The notes beneath the pieces are model-generated. The model was not told the DNA's origin, searched no databases, and was given only the letters and a program-made list of their open reading frames with translations. From contig NZ_BCSX01000024.1 of the NCBI RefSeq assembly GCF_001570425.1, forward strand, positions 1 to 64,000: DNA of 64,000 bases, in the 5' to 3' direction. Source of the stretch: Mycolicibacterium brisbanense (GTDB lineage Bacteria > Actinomycetota > Actinomycetes > Mycobacteriales > Mycobacteriaceae). Position 1 is the first letter of the stretch; every line of letters starts with the position of its first letter. A program made the position numbers and the translations under genes. Of the stretch, positions 53,344 to 63,240 are shown piece after piece.

Positions 53344-53973
53344 ATGACCGAGAAGAACCAGCCCAACGTCGAGGACCTCAAGGCCCCGCTGTTCGCCGCC
53401 GTCGGCGCCGCCGATCTGGCCCTGGCCACCGTGAACGAGATCATCGCGAGCCTGCGTGAGCGTGCCGAAGAGGCCCGCACCGACGCCAACACCCGCGTCG
53501 AGGAGAGCCGCGCCCGCCTGAACAAGCTGCAGGAAGACCTGCCGGGCCAGTTCGGCGAGCTCCGCGAGAAGTTCACCTCCGAGGAACTGCGCAAGGCTGC
53601 CGAAGGCTACGCCGACCAGGCCACCGCGACCTACAACAAGCTCGTCGAGCGTGGCGAGGCCGCCCTCGAGCGCCTGCGCAACCAGCCGGCGATCGAAGAG
53701 GCCGCCAGCCGTGTCGAGGGCTACACCGACCAGGTCACCGAGCTGACCCAGGAGGCGCTGGGCACCGTGGCGTCGCAGACCCGCGCCGTCGGTGAGCGTG
53801 CCGCCAAGCTCGTCGGTGTCGAACTGCCGAAGAAGGCCGAGAAGGCCGCCCCCGCCAAGAAGGCCGCCCCGGCGAAGAAGGCCGCCCCGGCGACCCCGGT
53901 CGCCAAGAAGGCTGCTCCGGCCCCGGCCGCCAAGAAGGCCGCCACCCCGGCCAAGAAGGTGACCCAGAAGTAA
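53344..53973 (+). CDS. hbhA: Heparin-binding haemagglutinin HbhA
   Basis: A 209-residue surface adhesin. The first ~110 residues are a long coiled-coil ([20 protein letters not shown] and following), giving dimerisation; a short linker leads to a Lys/Ala/Pro-rich tail (from about residue 158) made of KKAAPA-type repeats that bind heparan sulfate and are usually methylated. There is no signal peptide, as is normal for HbhA. In M. tuberculosis it mediates attachment to epithelial cells; in saprophytes it links the wall and lipid storage. AAAGGAAA precedes the ATG. Confidence 0.95.
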   Translation: MTEKNQPNVEDLKAPLFAAVGAADLALATVNEIIASLRERAEEARTDANTRVEESRARLNKLQEDLPGQFGELREKFTSEELRKAAEGYADQATATYNKLVERGEAALERLRNQPAIEEAASRVEGYTDQVTELTQEALGTVASQTRAVGERAAKLVGVELPKKAEKAAPAKKAAPAKKAAPATPVAKKAAPAPAAKKAATPAKKVTQK

Positions 53974-54050
53974 TTCGGTCCCGACCGGCATCCGCACGAT
54001 TCGGGGCCGGGTCGTTAGCACTGACGATGACGCCCGCATAGGGTGGTGAG

Positions 54051-54332
54051 GTGATACTTGCCAACCTTGCGGGCGTCATTGTTGCTGTCATCGTCGTCGC
54101 GGTGTTCGTCGTCGGTGTCTACGCCTTCGTGAACGCGGCCATGCAGCGGCCCGACGCCTACACAGCCACGGGCAAGCTCACCAAGCCCGTGTGGCTGGCC
54201 ATCATCGGAGTGGGACTACTCCTGGAACTGTTGATGCGCGACGCCTTCGGGGCCGCCATCTCGGCCTGCGCCACCGGCGTCTACCTGGTCGATGTGCGCC
54301 CCAAACTGCTTGAGATCCAAGGAAAGCGGTAG
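54051..54332 (+). CDS. DUF2516 membrane protein (Rv0476-like)
   Basis: A 93-residue protein from a GTG at 54051. One N-terminal hydrophobic helix ([21 protein letters not shown]), the conserved [19 protein letters not shown] segment, a second helix, and [13 protein letters not shown] at the end: this is the DUF2516 pattern. It follows hbhA, as Rv0476 does, and is 4 bp from the next gene. Function unknown. Confidence 0.85.
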   Translation: MILANLAGVIVAVIVVAVFVVGVYAFVNAAMQRPDAYTATGKLTKPVWLAIIGVGLLLELLMRDAFGAAISACATGVYLVDVRPKLLEIQGKR

Positions 54333-54336
54333 GTCG

Positions 54337-54762
54337 ATGCGCTCACCCAAGGCCGCACTCGGTGCGGCCTGCTTGGCCATGTCCGGGCTGCTCACCCTCG
54401 CACCGGTGGCGGTCGCCGAACCCGATCCGGCGCCCGCGCCGCCATACGTCGACCATGTGGAGTGGGCCAAGTGGGGTGACCTGTCGAGCCTTCGGGTCTA
54501 CCCGACCGCCGCCGCGCGCCGGCTCGCTGCGCAGCCCGGCACCACGGCGCAGGCCGACGAGGCATGGGGCGAGGTGCTGACCCAGTCGCCGGACGCCGAT
54601 CTGCCCGGTATGCGCGAACAGTTCCTGTGCCACTGGACGTTCGCCGAGCTCATCGAGCCAGGCAAGACCAGCTGGAACCTAGAGCCATGGCGCCCGCAGG
54701 TGTCACCCGAACAGATGGTGGCGACCCGGTGCAACCCCGGCGGTACGGAGGAACCGTTCTGA
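54337..54762 (+). CDS. Secreted DUF2599 protein (Rv0477-like)
   Basis: A 141-residue exported protein. Signal peptide: [20 protein letters not shown], cleaved near APVAVAEP. The mature part has [20 protein letters not shown] and a C-terminal [20 protein letters not shown] with two Cys (LCHW, TRCNP) likely paired, the DUF2599 pattern. Its stop overlaps the deoC start (TGATG). In M. tuberculosis the equivalent is Rv0477. Biological role unknown. Confidence 0.82.
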   Translation: MRSPKAALGAACLAMSGLLTLAPVAVAEPDPAPAPPYVDHVEWAKWGDLSSLRVYPTAAARRLAAQPGTTAQADEAWGEVLTQSPDADLPGMREQFLCHWTFAELIEPGKTSWNLEPWRPQVSPEQMVATRCNPGGTEEPF

Positions 54763-55439
54763 TGACTGGCTACACCCGCGCCCAGGTGGCCGCACTCGTC
54801 GACCACACCCTGCTCAAACCAGAGGCCACCGCTGCCCATGTGACGGCGCTGGTGGGCGACGCGGCCGCGCTGGGCGTGTTCGCGGTCTGCGTGTCACCGC
54901 CGTTCGTCCCGGTTGCCCGCGCTACCGCCGGCGACGGCCTGGCCGTCGCCACAGTGGCCGGGTTCCCGTCGGGCAAGCACCTGTCGGCGGTCAAGGCCAA
55001 CGAGGCGGCCCTGGCCGCCGAGGCGGGTGCCGCCGAGGTGGACATGGTCATCGACGTCGGCGCGGCCCTGGCCGGCGACCTCGACGCGGTCGCCGCCGAC
55101 GTGGCCGCGGTCCGCTCCGCGGTGCCCGCGGCGACGCTCAAGGTGATCGTGGAGTCCGCGGCGTTGCTGGAGTTCTCCGGCGAGCGACTGCTGCTCGACG
55201 TGTGTCGCGTGAGCGAGGATGCGGGAGCTGACTTCGTCAAGACCTCCACCGGGTTTCACCCCAGCGGCGGCGCTTCGGTGCGCGCGGTCGAGCTGATGGC
55301 CGGCGCGGTCGGCGGACGGCTCGGGGTCAAGGCCAGCGGCGGCATCCGCACCGCGCAGCAGGCCGTCGCGATGCTGCAGGCCGGCGCCACCAGGCTGGGA
55401 CTGTCCGGCACCCGCGCGGTGCTCGACGCGCTGGACTAG
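54762..55439 (+). CDS. deoC: Deoxyribose-phosphate aldolase DeoC
   Basis: A 225-residue class I aldolase that splits 2-deoxyribose 5-phosphate into glyceraldehyde 3-phosphate and acetaldehyde. The Schiff-base Lys is in [14 protein letters not shown]; the second essential Lys is in [32 protein letters not shown] holds the catalytic Asp. It is translationally coupled to the preceding gene by a TGATG overlap. It salvages deoxynucleosides; the acetaldehyde could be handled by the aldehyde dehydrogenase at 36895. Corresponds to Rv0478. Confidence 0.96.
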   Translation: MTGYTRAQVAALVDHTLLKPEATAAHVTALVGDAAALGVFAVCVSPPFVPVARATAGDGLAVATVAGFPSGKHLSAVKANEAALAAEAGAAEVDMVIDVGAALAGDLDAVAADVAAVRSAVPAATLKVIVESAALLEFSGERLLLDVCRVSEDAGADFVKTSTGFHPSGGASVRAVELMAGAVGGRLGVKASGGIRTAQQAVAMLQAGATRLGLSGTRAVLDALD

Positions 55440-55443
55440 CGAG

Positions 55444-56352
55444 TCACAGCTTCGCGAAGCACGGGTCCTCGGAGGCCTTCGGCATCGACGCGTTCTGCGT
55501 CGAGTACTGCGCCTTCACGCCGTTGTCGGTCACCTGCACGCTGTCGGCGTGGATGCCCATCGGGTAGTTGTCGGTCAGCTGGCTGGTGAAGCTGTCCAGG
55601 ATGGGCTGGATCATTTCGCGCGGCCACGACAGCCCGATCGCGTTCAGCTCGGTGATCTGCAGCGCGATGCCCTTGTTCGCGACCACCGGCTTGGCGGTGA
55701 TGGTGCCGAGCATGCTCTTGAGCTGGATGGTGCCCGCGGAGGCATTTGTCGACACGTCGGTGATGGCCGAGCCGAGGAACGGCAGCTGCACCATGTTGGC
55801 GGCCGTCTGCCTCAGGCCGTCGAGCGACCAGGTGATGTCGGCCGTCAGCGATCCGACGGTGCCGCTGGAATCGGCGGTGTCGTGGATGCGGACGTCCTTG
55901 ATCCCGAGCACGACCTTCATGCCCTTGGCCTCGCGGATCTGATTACCGGCCGTCTCGATGTTGATGTTGGTGTAGTGCCCGGTGGCGTGCTGCCACAGGA
56001 ACGGCGGCAGCGGGTCGAACGATGCCTTGGCATCGTCCTGTACGACGCATGCGACGACACCCGCGACGACGCTGTCGGCGCGTTTGCGGGCGTACAGTTC
56101 GCCGCCCAGCAATCCCGCGGCGACCAGTGCCAGCACGATGACCACGACCAGCACGATCGACAGCGGATCGGACAGCAGGTTCTTGATCTTCGAAGCCGCC
56201 GACGTCGCCGGTTTCGGCGCTTCAGGCGGTGTTGACGCGCCTGCGGGCGGGGTCGCCGGGTATCCGGGCGGCGGGGCCTGGGCAGGCTCGGGCGCGCTCT
56301 CGGACGTCACGGGAGGGGACTGGTCGGTGGGGCGAGCCCAGGGATCGGTCAC
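55444..56352 (-). CDS. DUF2993 (LmeA-like fold) membrane-anchored protein (Rv0479c-like)
   Basis: A 302-residue protein: a Pro/Ala-rich cytoplasmic region of ~50 residues, one membrane helix (SIVLVVVIVLALVAAGLLGG, about 64-86), then an extracytoplasmic DUF2993 domain (ADITWSLDGLRQTAANMVQL, and the ends with Cys residues VVACVVQ and EDPCFAKL likely bonded). The LmeA protein of this fold is a periplasmic mannolipid-binding factor, but this is a paralogue whose role is unknown. Its GTG start overlaps the upstream stop by 4 bp. Confidence 0.82.
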   Translation of the reverse strand: MTDPWARPTDQSPPVTSESAPEPAQAPPPGYPATPPAGASTPPEAPKPATSAASKIKNLLSDPLSIVLVVVIVLALVAAGLLGGELYARKRADSVVAGVVACVVQDDAKASFDPLPPFLWQHATGHYTNINIETAGNQIREAKGMKVVLGIKDVRIHDTADSSGTVGSLTADITWSLDGLRQTAANMVQLPFLGSAITDVSTNASAGTIQLKSMLGTITAKPVVANKGIALQITELNAIGLSWPREMIQPILDSFTSQLTDNYPMGIHADSVQVTDNGVKAQYSTQNASMPKASEDPCFAKL

Positions 56353-57164
56353 CCCGCCGATTGTGCCCTACCGATCTGAGCGAGCTCTGAGCGGTTCTGC
56401 AGCACCGCGATGCTCTCGCGTGCGCGCCGGGCGGCGTCGGGGTCGATGTCGGCGATCAGCAACTCGTTGTCCGTGCCGGCCGCTGCCACCACCTCACCGG
56501 TGGGGGAGGCGACGATGCTGCCGCCCGCGCCGGTCGGCCCGGCCTTGGCGAGCTCCTCACCCGGATAGGGCTGATCCACCGCCGCGACGAATCCGGTGGT
56601 GTCCAGTGCCCGCGCCCGGGCCAGCAGCGTCCACTGTTCGAGCTTGCCCGGTCCCGACGCCCAGGACGCGTGCACGGTGATCAGCTGGGCCCCGCGGCGG
56701 GCGAGCTCGATGAACAGTTCCGGGAAGCGGATGTCGTAGCACGTGGTCAGCCCGACCGTCATGCCGTCGACGGTGATGGTCACCGGCTCGAAACCTGGTG
56801 CGACAGTTTTGGATTCGGCAAAACCGAACGCATCGTAGAGATGGATCTTGTGATAGTGCGCGTAGACCGACGGCCCGGTCGCCAGCAGCGTGTTGGTCAC
56901 GCGCCCGTCGTCGGCAGGCGCGAACATCCCGGCCACCACCACGACCCCGGCGGCCGCGGCGATGTCGCGCACCCCGTTGGCCCATGGGCCGTCCAGCGGC
57001 TGCGCGACCGGTGCCAGCGGCACCCCGAAGCGGCACATGGTGGCCTCGGGGAAGAGCACCAGCTGGGCCCCGACGGCCGCGGCGCGGCGCGTATAGGAAT
57101 CGACGAGCTCGAGATTGGCCGCCGGATCGGTGCCGGTGTTGATCTGCGCCAGGGCAACTCGCAT
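56349..57164 (-). CDS. Carbon-nitrogen hydrolase (nitrilase superfamily, Rv0480c-like)
   Basis: A 271-residue enzyme with the Glu-Lys-Cys triad: LVLFPEATMCRFG (Glu near residue 40), AHYHKIHLYDAFG (Lys near 105), and GLTTCYDIRFPELF (Cys near 142). Members hydrolyse omega-amides or deaminated glutathione-like side products. The substrate here is not given by context. It is flanked by the LmeA-like and methyltransferase genes on the same strand with short gaps, making a leftward operon of four. Confidence 0.92.
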   Translation of the reverse strand: MRVALAQINTGTDPAANLELVDSYTRRAAAVGAQLVLFPEATMCRFGVPLAPVAQPLDGPWANGVRDIAAAAGVVVVAGMFAPADDGRVTNTLLATGPSVYAHYHKIHLYDAFGFAESKTVAPGFEPVTITVDGMTVGLTTCYDIRFPELFIELARRGAQLITVHASWASGPGKLEQWTLLARARALDTTGFVAAVDQPYPGEELAKAGPTGAGGSIVASPTGEVVAAAGTDNELLIADIDPDAARRARESIAVLQNRSELAQIGRAQSAG

Positions 57165-57168
57165 GGCC

Positions 57169-57978
57169 TCAGGATAGTGGCGCGACGCTCGCCCACGGCA
57201 GGCTCAGGACGCCGTCGCGCATGCGCCGCCGCGGCGGCTCGACCGGAAAGCCTCCGAAGTCCCCGTCGCGCAGCAATTCCAGCATCGCGCGCCAGCGCAC
57301 CCGCGGCCCGAAGACCCCGTGCCCGGCGACACTGGCCCAGGCCAGGTCGGCGGCGCTCAGCAGGGCGTGGATGGGCTGGCCGGGCACGTTGTGGTGGATG
57401 AGCACCTTCGGCAGGCGCACCGCCAGATCCGACGGCCGTTCGATGCTGAACGGGTCGCACGCCAGGGTCAGGCTCACCGGCCCGGTGGCATCGAGCAGCA
57501 CCCAGCAGCTCAAACGGCCCAGCTCGTCGCACGTTCCGTCGACGATCAAGCCGCCAGGGGCCAGCCGGTGCTGCATCGTCGCCCACGCCTCGGGCACCGC
57601 CTCCACCGGATACTGCCGCAACACGTTGAACGCGCGCACCAGCACCGGGCGCAGGCCCGCCAGCTCGAAGCCGCCGAGCGCGAACTCCACGGACGGGCCG
57701 GTCGACGGATCCGGTCGCGCCGCCCGGGCCGTCGCCACCCGCTCCGGGTGGATCTCCAGGCCGACGACGCGGGTGCCGGCGCGCACGGACTGCAAGCGCG
57801 CCGCCAGCTCCAGCGTGGTGACCGGAAGCGCGCCGTAGCCCAGGTCCACCACCAGCGGGTCGGCCGCCGCACTCAGCGCGGTGCGCACGCGCGCCGAGTG
57901 CACCAGCCAACGATCACTGCGGCGCAGCCGGTTGTATCCGGTGGTGCCCCGCGTGATCGCCCCGAGGGGCCGACTCAT
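57169..57978 (-). CDS. Class I SAM-dependent methyltransferase
   Basis: A 269-residue protein. The SAM-binding loop is LVVDLGYGALPVTTLELAAR, and VVGLEIHPERVATARA gives the acidic end of strand 2. Later GGLIVDGTCDELGRLSCWVL fits strand 5. The acceptor is unknown; there is no rRNA- or lipid-specific motif. I do not recall a gene at this place in the M. tuberculosis order (between Rv0480c and Rv0481c), so it may be a gain here or a loss there. It is 4 bp from the nitrilase-like gene. Confidence 0.78.
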   Translation of the reverse strand: MSRPLGAITRGTTGYNRLRRSDRWLVHSARVRTALSAAADPLVVDLGYGALPVTTLELAARLQSVRAGTRVVGLEIHPERVATARAARPDPSTGPSVEFALGGFELAGLRPVLVRAFNVLRQYPVEAVPEAWATMQHRLAPGGLIVDGTCDELGRLSCWVLLDATGPVSLTLACDPFSIERPSDLAVRLPKVLIHHNVPGQPIHALLSAADLAWASVAGHGVFGPRVRWRAMLELLRDGDFGGFPVEPPRRRMRDGVLSLPWASVAPLS

Positions 57979-58001
57979 GGTTCTCGACGCTACCGCCCTG
58001 G

Positions 58002-58508
58002 TCAGCTGTTCTCGGTGATCCACACCGTGGTGAACCGCTGTTCGGCGGTCAGCAGATCCACCAGCTGGCCGCCGATGAAGTTCTCGATCTTGCCGCCGAC
58101 CAAGGGCACCTTGACCTCGACGCTGAGCGTCACCGTCAGCCGGCCACCGCTGCCGGCCGGCGCCAGCAGCCCGCCGCCGTCCAGTGTCACCGGCGCCCCG
58201 GCGATGAAGCCGCTGACTGTCACGGCCGACCGGCCGTCGCGAACCGGCTGCCAATGCTCCTCGCGCCGGATCCGCAGGTCGCCGTGGTGGAACTGCGAGA
58301 CCAGCGCAGGCAGCCCTTCAGCGCGCAGCACATGGCTGGTGATGACGTCGATGTGTCCGTCGTCGGTGACGGTCAACTCGTCCAACGTGGCGTCGTCGGC
58401 GCCGAAATTGGCCAGCCGGGCGCGCCAGTACTGCTCACTGTGGAAAGCCTGATGCACCTGTTCGACCGTGGCGGGATATTCGGTGGCCATGTCGAATGAT
58501 CGCGGCAT
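58002..58508 (-). CDS. DUF2505 protein (Rv0481c-like)
   Basis: A 168-residue START/SRPBCC-like small protein of family DUF2505: FDMATEYPATVEQVHQAFHS at the start, RREEHWQPVRDGRSAVTVSG and VKVPLVGGKIENFIGGQLVD at the end. These proteins form a hydrophobic ligand cavity; the ligand is unknown. Position matches Rv0481c, next to divergent murB (26-bp gap). Confidence 0.85.
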   Translation of the reverse strand: MPRSFDMATEYPATVEQVHQAFHSEQYWRARLANFGADDATLDELTVTDDGHIDVITSHVLRAEGLPALVSQFHHGDLRIRREEHWQPVRDGRSAVTVSGFIAGAPVTLDGGGLLAPAGSGGRLTVTLSVEVKVPLVGGKIENFIGGQLVDLLTAEQRFTTVWITENS

Positions 58509-58534
58509 AGCTGGCCACGCTACCGTTACCGGCC

Positions 58535-59599
<1,065 letters not shown>

Positions 59600-59605
59600 G
59601 TCCAC

Positions 59606-60931
59606 GTGAGCTCAGCCGGTTTTTTCCAGGTCCCGGCGCCGGTGATGAACCGGCGCCGAGCCCTGTCCACGCTTGCTGTCGGAGTCGGCGCAAGTGTGCT
59701 GGCAGCGTGCTCGGGTAACTCGACGCCCAAGTCCGCACCGGAGGCCGCCCCGGCGGCCCCGACCGTGACCTATCAGCCCGGTGCTGACGCGTCCGACGTG
59801 ATCCCGACGGCTGCCGTGGGAGTCCAGGTCGCCGACGGCTGGTTCCAGACCGTCAGCCTGACCAATCCGGACGGCAAGATCGTGGCCGGCGCGCTCAACA
59901 GCGACCGCACCGCGTACACGGTCACCGAACCGCTCGGCTACGGCATGACCTACAAGTGGTCCGGGTCGGTGGTGGGCCACGACGGCAAGGCCGAGCAACT
60001 GCAGGCCAAGTTCAAGACCATCGACCCGCAGAAGCAGGTCAACGGGCAGTTCCAGCTCGCCGACGGCCAGGTCGTCGGCGTGGCCGCGCCGATCATCCTG
60101 CAGTTCGACGCCTCCATCAGCGACGCCGACAAGGTGACCGTCGAAAAGGCGCTCAAGGTCACCACGGATCCGCCGGTGGAAGGCGCCTGGGCCTGGCTGC
60201 CCGACGAGGCGGCAGGCTCCCGGGTGCACTGGCGCACCCGCGAGTACTACCCGGCCGGAACCAAGGTCAACGTCAGCGCGCCGCTCTACGGCGTGAAGTT
60301 CGGCGACGGTGCCTACGGGGCCGCCGATTCCACGCTGAGCATCGAGATCGGCCGCCGCCAGGTGGTCAAGGCCGACGCGACCAGCCACCGCATCCAGGTG
60401 ATCAACGACGGCGGGGTGCTGTTCGACTTCCCGTGCAGTTACGGCGAGGCCGACCTGCCGCGCAACGTCACCCGCAGCGGCACCCACGTCGTCACCGAGA
60501 AGTACGCCGACTTCTACATGTCCAACCCGGCGGCGGGCTACAGCAACGTCCACGAGCGCTGGGCGGTGCGGATCTCCAACAACGGCGAGTTCATCCACGC
60601 CAACCCCGCCAGCTCCGGTGCCCAGGGCAACACCAACGTCACCAACGGCTGTATCAACCTGTCCACCGGTGACGCCGAGCAGTACTTCCACACCGCGATG
60701 TACGGCGACCCGGTCGAGGTCACCGGCACGTCCATCCAGCTGTCCTACGCCGACGGCGACATCTGGGACTGGGCGATCAGCTGGGACGAGTGGGTGTCCA
60801 TGTCGGCCATCAACAACAAGAAGCCACCGGAGATCCCGGTGAGCGCCCCCGCGACGCCCACCGACGCGCCGACCCTGTCGGGTACGCCGACCACCACGAC
60901 GCCGCCGCCGGCCCGGGGGCCGGGCGGCTAA
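59606..60931 (+). CDS. lprQ: L,D-transpeptidase lipoprotein (LprQ/LdtMt5-like)
   Basis: A 441-residue lipoprotein from the GTG at 59606; the ATG at 59645 ([10 protein letters not shown]) is an alternative closer to the signal. The lipobox is VLAAC after a twin-Arg-like [15 protein letters not shown]. Two Ig-like domains precede the YkuD domain. The catalytic region reads [10 protein letters not shown], and the nucleophile is in VTNGCINLS; most family members have SHGC at that point, so the residues before Gly-Cys are T-N instead of S-H. The Pro/Thr-rich tail is flexible. It crosslinks peptidoglycan 3-3 and matches M. tuberculosis Rv0483 (LdtC in M. smegmatis). Confidence 0.92.
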   Translation: MSSAGFFQVPAPVMNRRRALSTLAVGVGASVLAACSGNSTPKSAPEAAPAAPTVTYQPGADASDVIPTAAVGVQVADGWFQTVSLTNPDGKIVAGALNSDRTAYTVTEPLGYGMTYKWSGSVVGHDGKAEQLQAKFKTIDPQKQVNGQFQLADGQVVGVAAPIILQFDASISDADKVTVEKALKVTTDPPVEGAWAWLPDEAAGSRVHWRTREYYPAGTKVNVSAPLYGVKFGDGAYGAADSTLSIEIGRRQVVKADATSHRIQVINDGGVLFDFPCSYGEADLPRNVTRSGTHVVTEKYADFYMSNPAAGYSNVHERWAVRISNNGEFIHANPASSGAQGNTNVTNGCINLSTGDAEQYFHTAMYGDPVEVTGTSIQLSYADGDIWDWAISWDEWVSMSAINNKKPPEIPVSAPATPTDAPTLSGTPTTTTPPPARGPGG

Positions 60932-61680
60932 TCCGTCCGCCGGTTGTACCGGGTGGCCGACGCCTGATCGCGTGGCCGGATGACGATCTGGTCGAGGTCG
61001 ACGTGGCTGGGGCGCGTCGCGACGAAACCGATGACCTCGGCAATGTCCTCGGCGACCAGCGGGGTGAGCCCGGCGTAGACGGCGTCGGCGCGTGCCGCAT
61101 CACCGTCGAAGCGCAGCAGGGAGAAGTCGGTGTGTACCGCGCCGGGCGCAATCTCGGTGAGCCGCACCGGTTTTCCCAACAGCTCGCCGCGCAGGGTGCG
61201 GTGCAGCGCGCTCTGGGCGTGCTTGGCCGACGTGTAACCGCCGCCGTTGTCGTAGACCTCGAACGCCGCGATCGAGGTGACCGTGACGATCAGCCCGTCA
61301 CCCGAGGCTTCCAGGGCGGGCAACAACGCCTTGGTCACCCGCAAGGTGCCCAGCACATTGGTCTCCCACATCCAGCGCCAGTGATCCAGATCCGCCGCCG
61401 CCACGGGCTCAAGGCCTCTGGCGCCGCCCGCGTTGTTGACCAACACGTCGACGCGGTCCAAACCCGCCGCGAGGGCATCGACCGAGGCGTCGTCAGTGAC
61501 GTCCGCCACAATTGCCGTCCCGTCGATCTCCGCGGCAACGGCCTCGATCCGGTCCGCCCGGCGGGCCACGCAGACCACGTGAAAGCCAAGGGAGGCAAGG
61601 GTTTTGGCGGTAGCCGCACCGATGCCCGCGCTGGCACCGGTCACCACCGCCACCCGGCGGTCGTTCTGTGGTGTCGTCAT
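60928..61680 (-). CDS. Short-chain dehydrogenase/reductase (Rv0484c-like)
   Basis: A 250-residue classical SDR starting at the ATG at 61680. Cofactor site [25 protein letters not shown], catalytic Ser in [10 protein letters not shown] and [10 protein letters not shown] for Tyr/Lys are intact. [17 protein letters not shown] suggests an Arg-rich loop for NADP. It is convergent with the L,D-transpeptidase (4-bp overlap). Substrate unknown. Position equals Rv0484c. Confidence 0.9.
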   Translation of the reverse strand: MTTPQNDRRVAVVTGASAGIGAATAKTLASLGFHVVCVARRADRIEAVAAEIDGTAIVADVTDDASVDALAAGLDRVDVLVNNAGGARGLEPVAAADLDHWRWMWETNVLGTLRVTKALLPALEASGDGLIVTVTSIAAFEVYDNGGGYTSAKHAQSALHRTLRGELLGKPVRLTEIAPGAVHTDFSLLRFDGDAARADAVYAGLTPLVAEDIAEVIGFVATRPSHVDLDQIVIRPRDQASATRYNRRTD

Positions 61681-61703
61681 CTGCCCAACTTTAATTGGCG
61701 TGC

Positions 61704-61715
61704 TAAGTTCGTCGT
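61704..61715 (+). promoter_or_regulatory. Candidate -10 element for a leaderless transcript
   Basis: TAAGTT at 61704-61709 matches the TAnnnT mycobacterial -10 form. Exactly six bases separate it from the GTG at 61716, which puts the transcription start on the first base of that start codon. Confidence 0.6.
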
Positions 61716-61784
61716 GTGTCTCGGAGTTCTCAGGCTGCCCTCGTGCGGCGTGCGTGTTGTTGTCGCGCACCCCGCCGCGCCTGA
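61716..61784 (+). CDS. Leaderless short ORF encoding a poly-cysteine leader peptide
   Basis: A 22-codon ORF (23 with stop) reading VSRSSQAALVRRACCCRAPR then RA, from the GTG at 61716 to TGA at 61784. It has no upstream ribosome site but a -10 element at the right distance for a leaderless mRNA. Three consecutive Cys codons (TGT TGT TGT) sit near the end. Leaderless poly-Cys short ORFs are known in mycobacteria as cysteine-responsive attenuators of downstream genes. The next genes are the ROK regulator (87 bp away) and mshA, which makes a cysteine-based thiol. The function is inferred from this match. Confidence 0.72.
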   Translation: MSRSSQAALVRRACCCRAPRRA

Positions 61785-61871
61785 TTCGTACCCGGACATC
61801 GTTTTCCTGTCCTGCTGAGTCGCCAGGTGTGGCCCCCACCCACCGGCCGACCTCCAGTAAGGACCTCTCAC

Positions 61872-63230
61872 GTGACCACCGCTACCGCCGTCAGCACCGC
61901 CCCCGCCGCCCCGCTGCGTCGTTCCACCCGGGCAGGCGCCGCGCACAACAAGCGCGTGCTCACCCCCGCGAGTGCCCGCTATCCCCAGTCGCGTCTGCTG
62001 CACATCGTCGCGCCGTCGCTGAAGGTCGCCGACGCGGCCGCGGCATCGGTGTTCAGCGCTGCGCGGCTGCGCGGGCCGATCGCGCGTGACGCCATCGCCC
62101 AGCACACCCAGCTCAGCATCGCGACGGTGAACCGTCAGGTCACCGCCTTGCTGGAGGCCGGGATCCTGCGGGAACGCGCCGACCTCGCGGTATCGGGTGC
62201 CATCGGACGCCCTCGCGTGCCCGTCGAGGTCAACCACGAGCCGTTCCTCACCCTGGGCATCCACATCGGCGCCCGCACCACCTCGATCGTGGCCACCGAC
62301 CTGTTCGGCCGGACCCTCGACGTGGTCGAGACGCCGACGCCGTCCGGCGCGCAGGCCGCGGCCCTGGCCACGCTGGCCTCCAGCGCGCGGCGTTACCTCA
62401 GCCGCTGGCACCGCCGTCGCCCGCTGTGGGTCGGCGTCGCCTCCGGTGGCGTCGTCGACAGCACCACCGGCTACCTCGATCACCCCCGGCTCGGCTGGCA
62501 CGACGCCCCGGTGGGGCCGGTGCTGGCCGAGGCGCTGGGCCTGCCCGTGTCGCTGGCCTCGCACGTGGACGCCATGGCGGGTGCCGAACTGCTCCTGGCG
62601 GGCGCACGGCGCGGACGGGACGAGCAATCGGGTCAGGGCGCCGACGCCGGTGCGGCCAGGACCAGCCTGTACGTCTACGCCCGCGAGACCGTGGGCTACG
62701 CATTGTCCATCGACGGCCGCGTGCATTCGCCTGCCAGCGGACCGGGCACCATCGCAGCCCTGCCCGCTCAATCCGAATTGCTCGGTGGCACAGGGCAATT
62801 GGAGTCCACCGTGAGCGACGAGGCGGTGCTGACCGCGGCCCGCAAGCTGCGCATCGTGCCCGCCGACGGGCCTGCGTCCACGCTGCCCGCGGTGCTGCGT
62901 GCCGCGCGCACGGGCAACGCCCAGGCCGCCGAACTGTTGGCCGACCGCGCCCGCGTGCTCGGTGAAGCCGTCGCACTGCTGCGCGACATGCTCAACCCCG
63001 ACGACCTGATCGTCGGCGGCCAGGCCTTCACCGAGTACCCCGAGGGCATGTCCGCGGTGGAGTCCGCCTTCGCCAGCCGGTCGGTGCTCGCGGCGCGCGA
63101 CATCCGCGTCACGGCATTCGGAAACCGGGTGCAGGAGGCCGGCGCGGGCATCGTTTCGCTGGGCGGGCTGTACGCCGATCCGATCGGTGCGATGCGGCGC
63201 GCTCAGACCCGCCGATCTGCCGCGGTGTAG
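61872..63230 (+). CDS. ROK-family transcriptional regulator (Rv0485-like)
   Basis: A 452-residue protein from the GTG at 61872, with AAGGAC upstream. N-terminal winged helix: [20 protein letters not shown]. Then a ROK (sugar-kinase-like) domain: [20 protein letters not shown] and [20 protein letters not shown]; the Zn-binding Cys cluster of true ROK kinases was not seen, so it is a regulator without kinase activity. Rv0485 lies directly before mshA in M. tuberculosis, as here (10-bp gap), so the two are co-transcribed and share the upstream leader. Confidence 0.9.
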   Translation: MTTATAVSTAPAAPLRRSTRAGAAHNKRVLTPASARYPQSRLLHIVAPSLKVADAAAASVFSAARLRGPIARDAIAQHTQLSIATVNRQVTALLEAGILRERADLAVSGAIGRPRVPVEVNHEPFLTLGIHIGARTTSIVATDLFGRTLDVVETPTPSGAQAAALATLASSARRYLSRWHRRRPLWVGVASGGVVDSTTGYLDHPRLGWHDAPVGPVLAEALGLPVSLASHVDAMAGAELLLAGARRGRDEQSGQGADAGAARTSLYVYARETVGYALSIDGRVHSPASGPGTIAALPAQSELLGGTGQLESTVSDEAVLTAARKLRIVPADGPASTLPAVLRAARTGNAQAAELLADRARVLGEAVALLRDMLNPDDLIVGGQAFTEYPEGMSAVESAFASRSVLAARDIRVTAFGNRVQEAGAGIVSLGGLYADPIGAMRRAQTRRSAAV

Positions 63231-63240
63231 ACATGACGAT

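Noticed and set aside
61714..61818. A 34-codon GTG frame (VCLGVLRLPSCGVRVVVAHP and onward) overlapping the poly-Cys ORF
   Set aside because: It has only scattered Cys codons, and its start is four bases from the -10 element, too close for a leaderless start. The GTG at 61716 has the right spacing and the Cys run.
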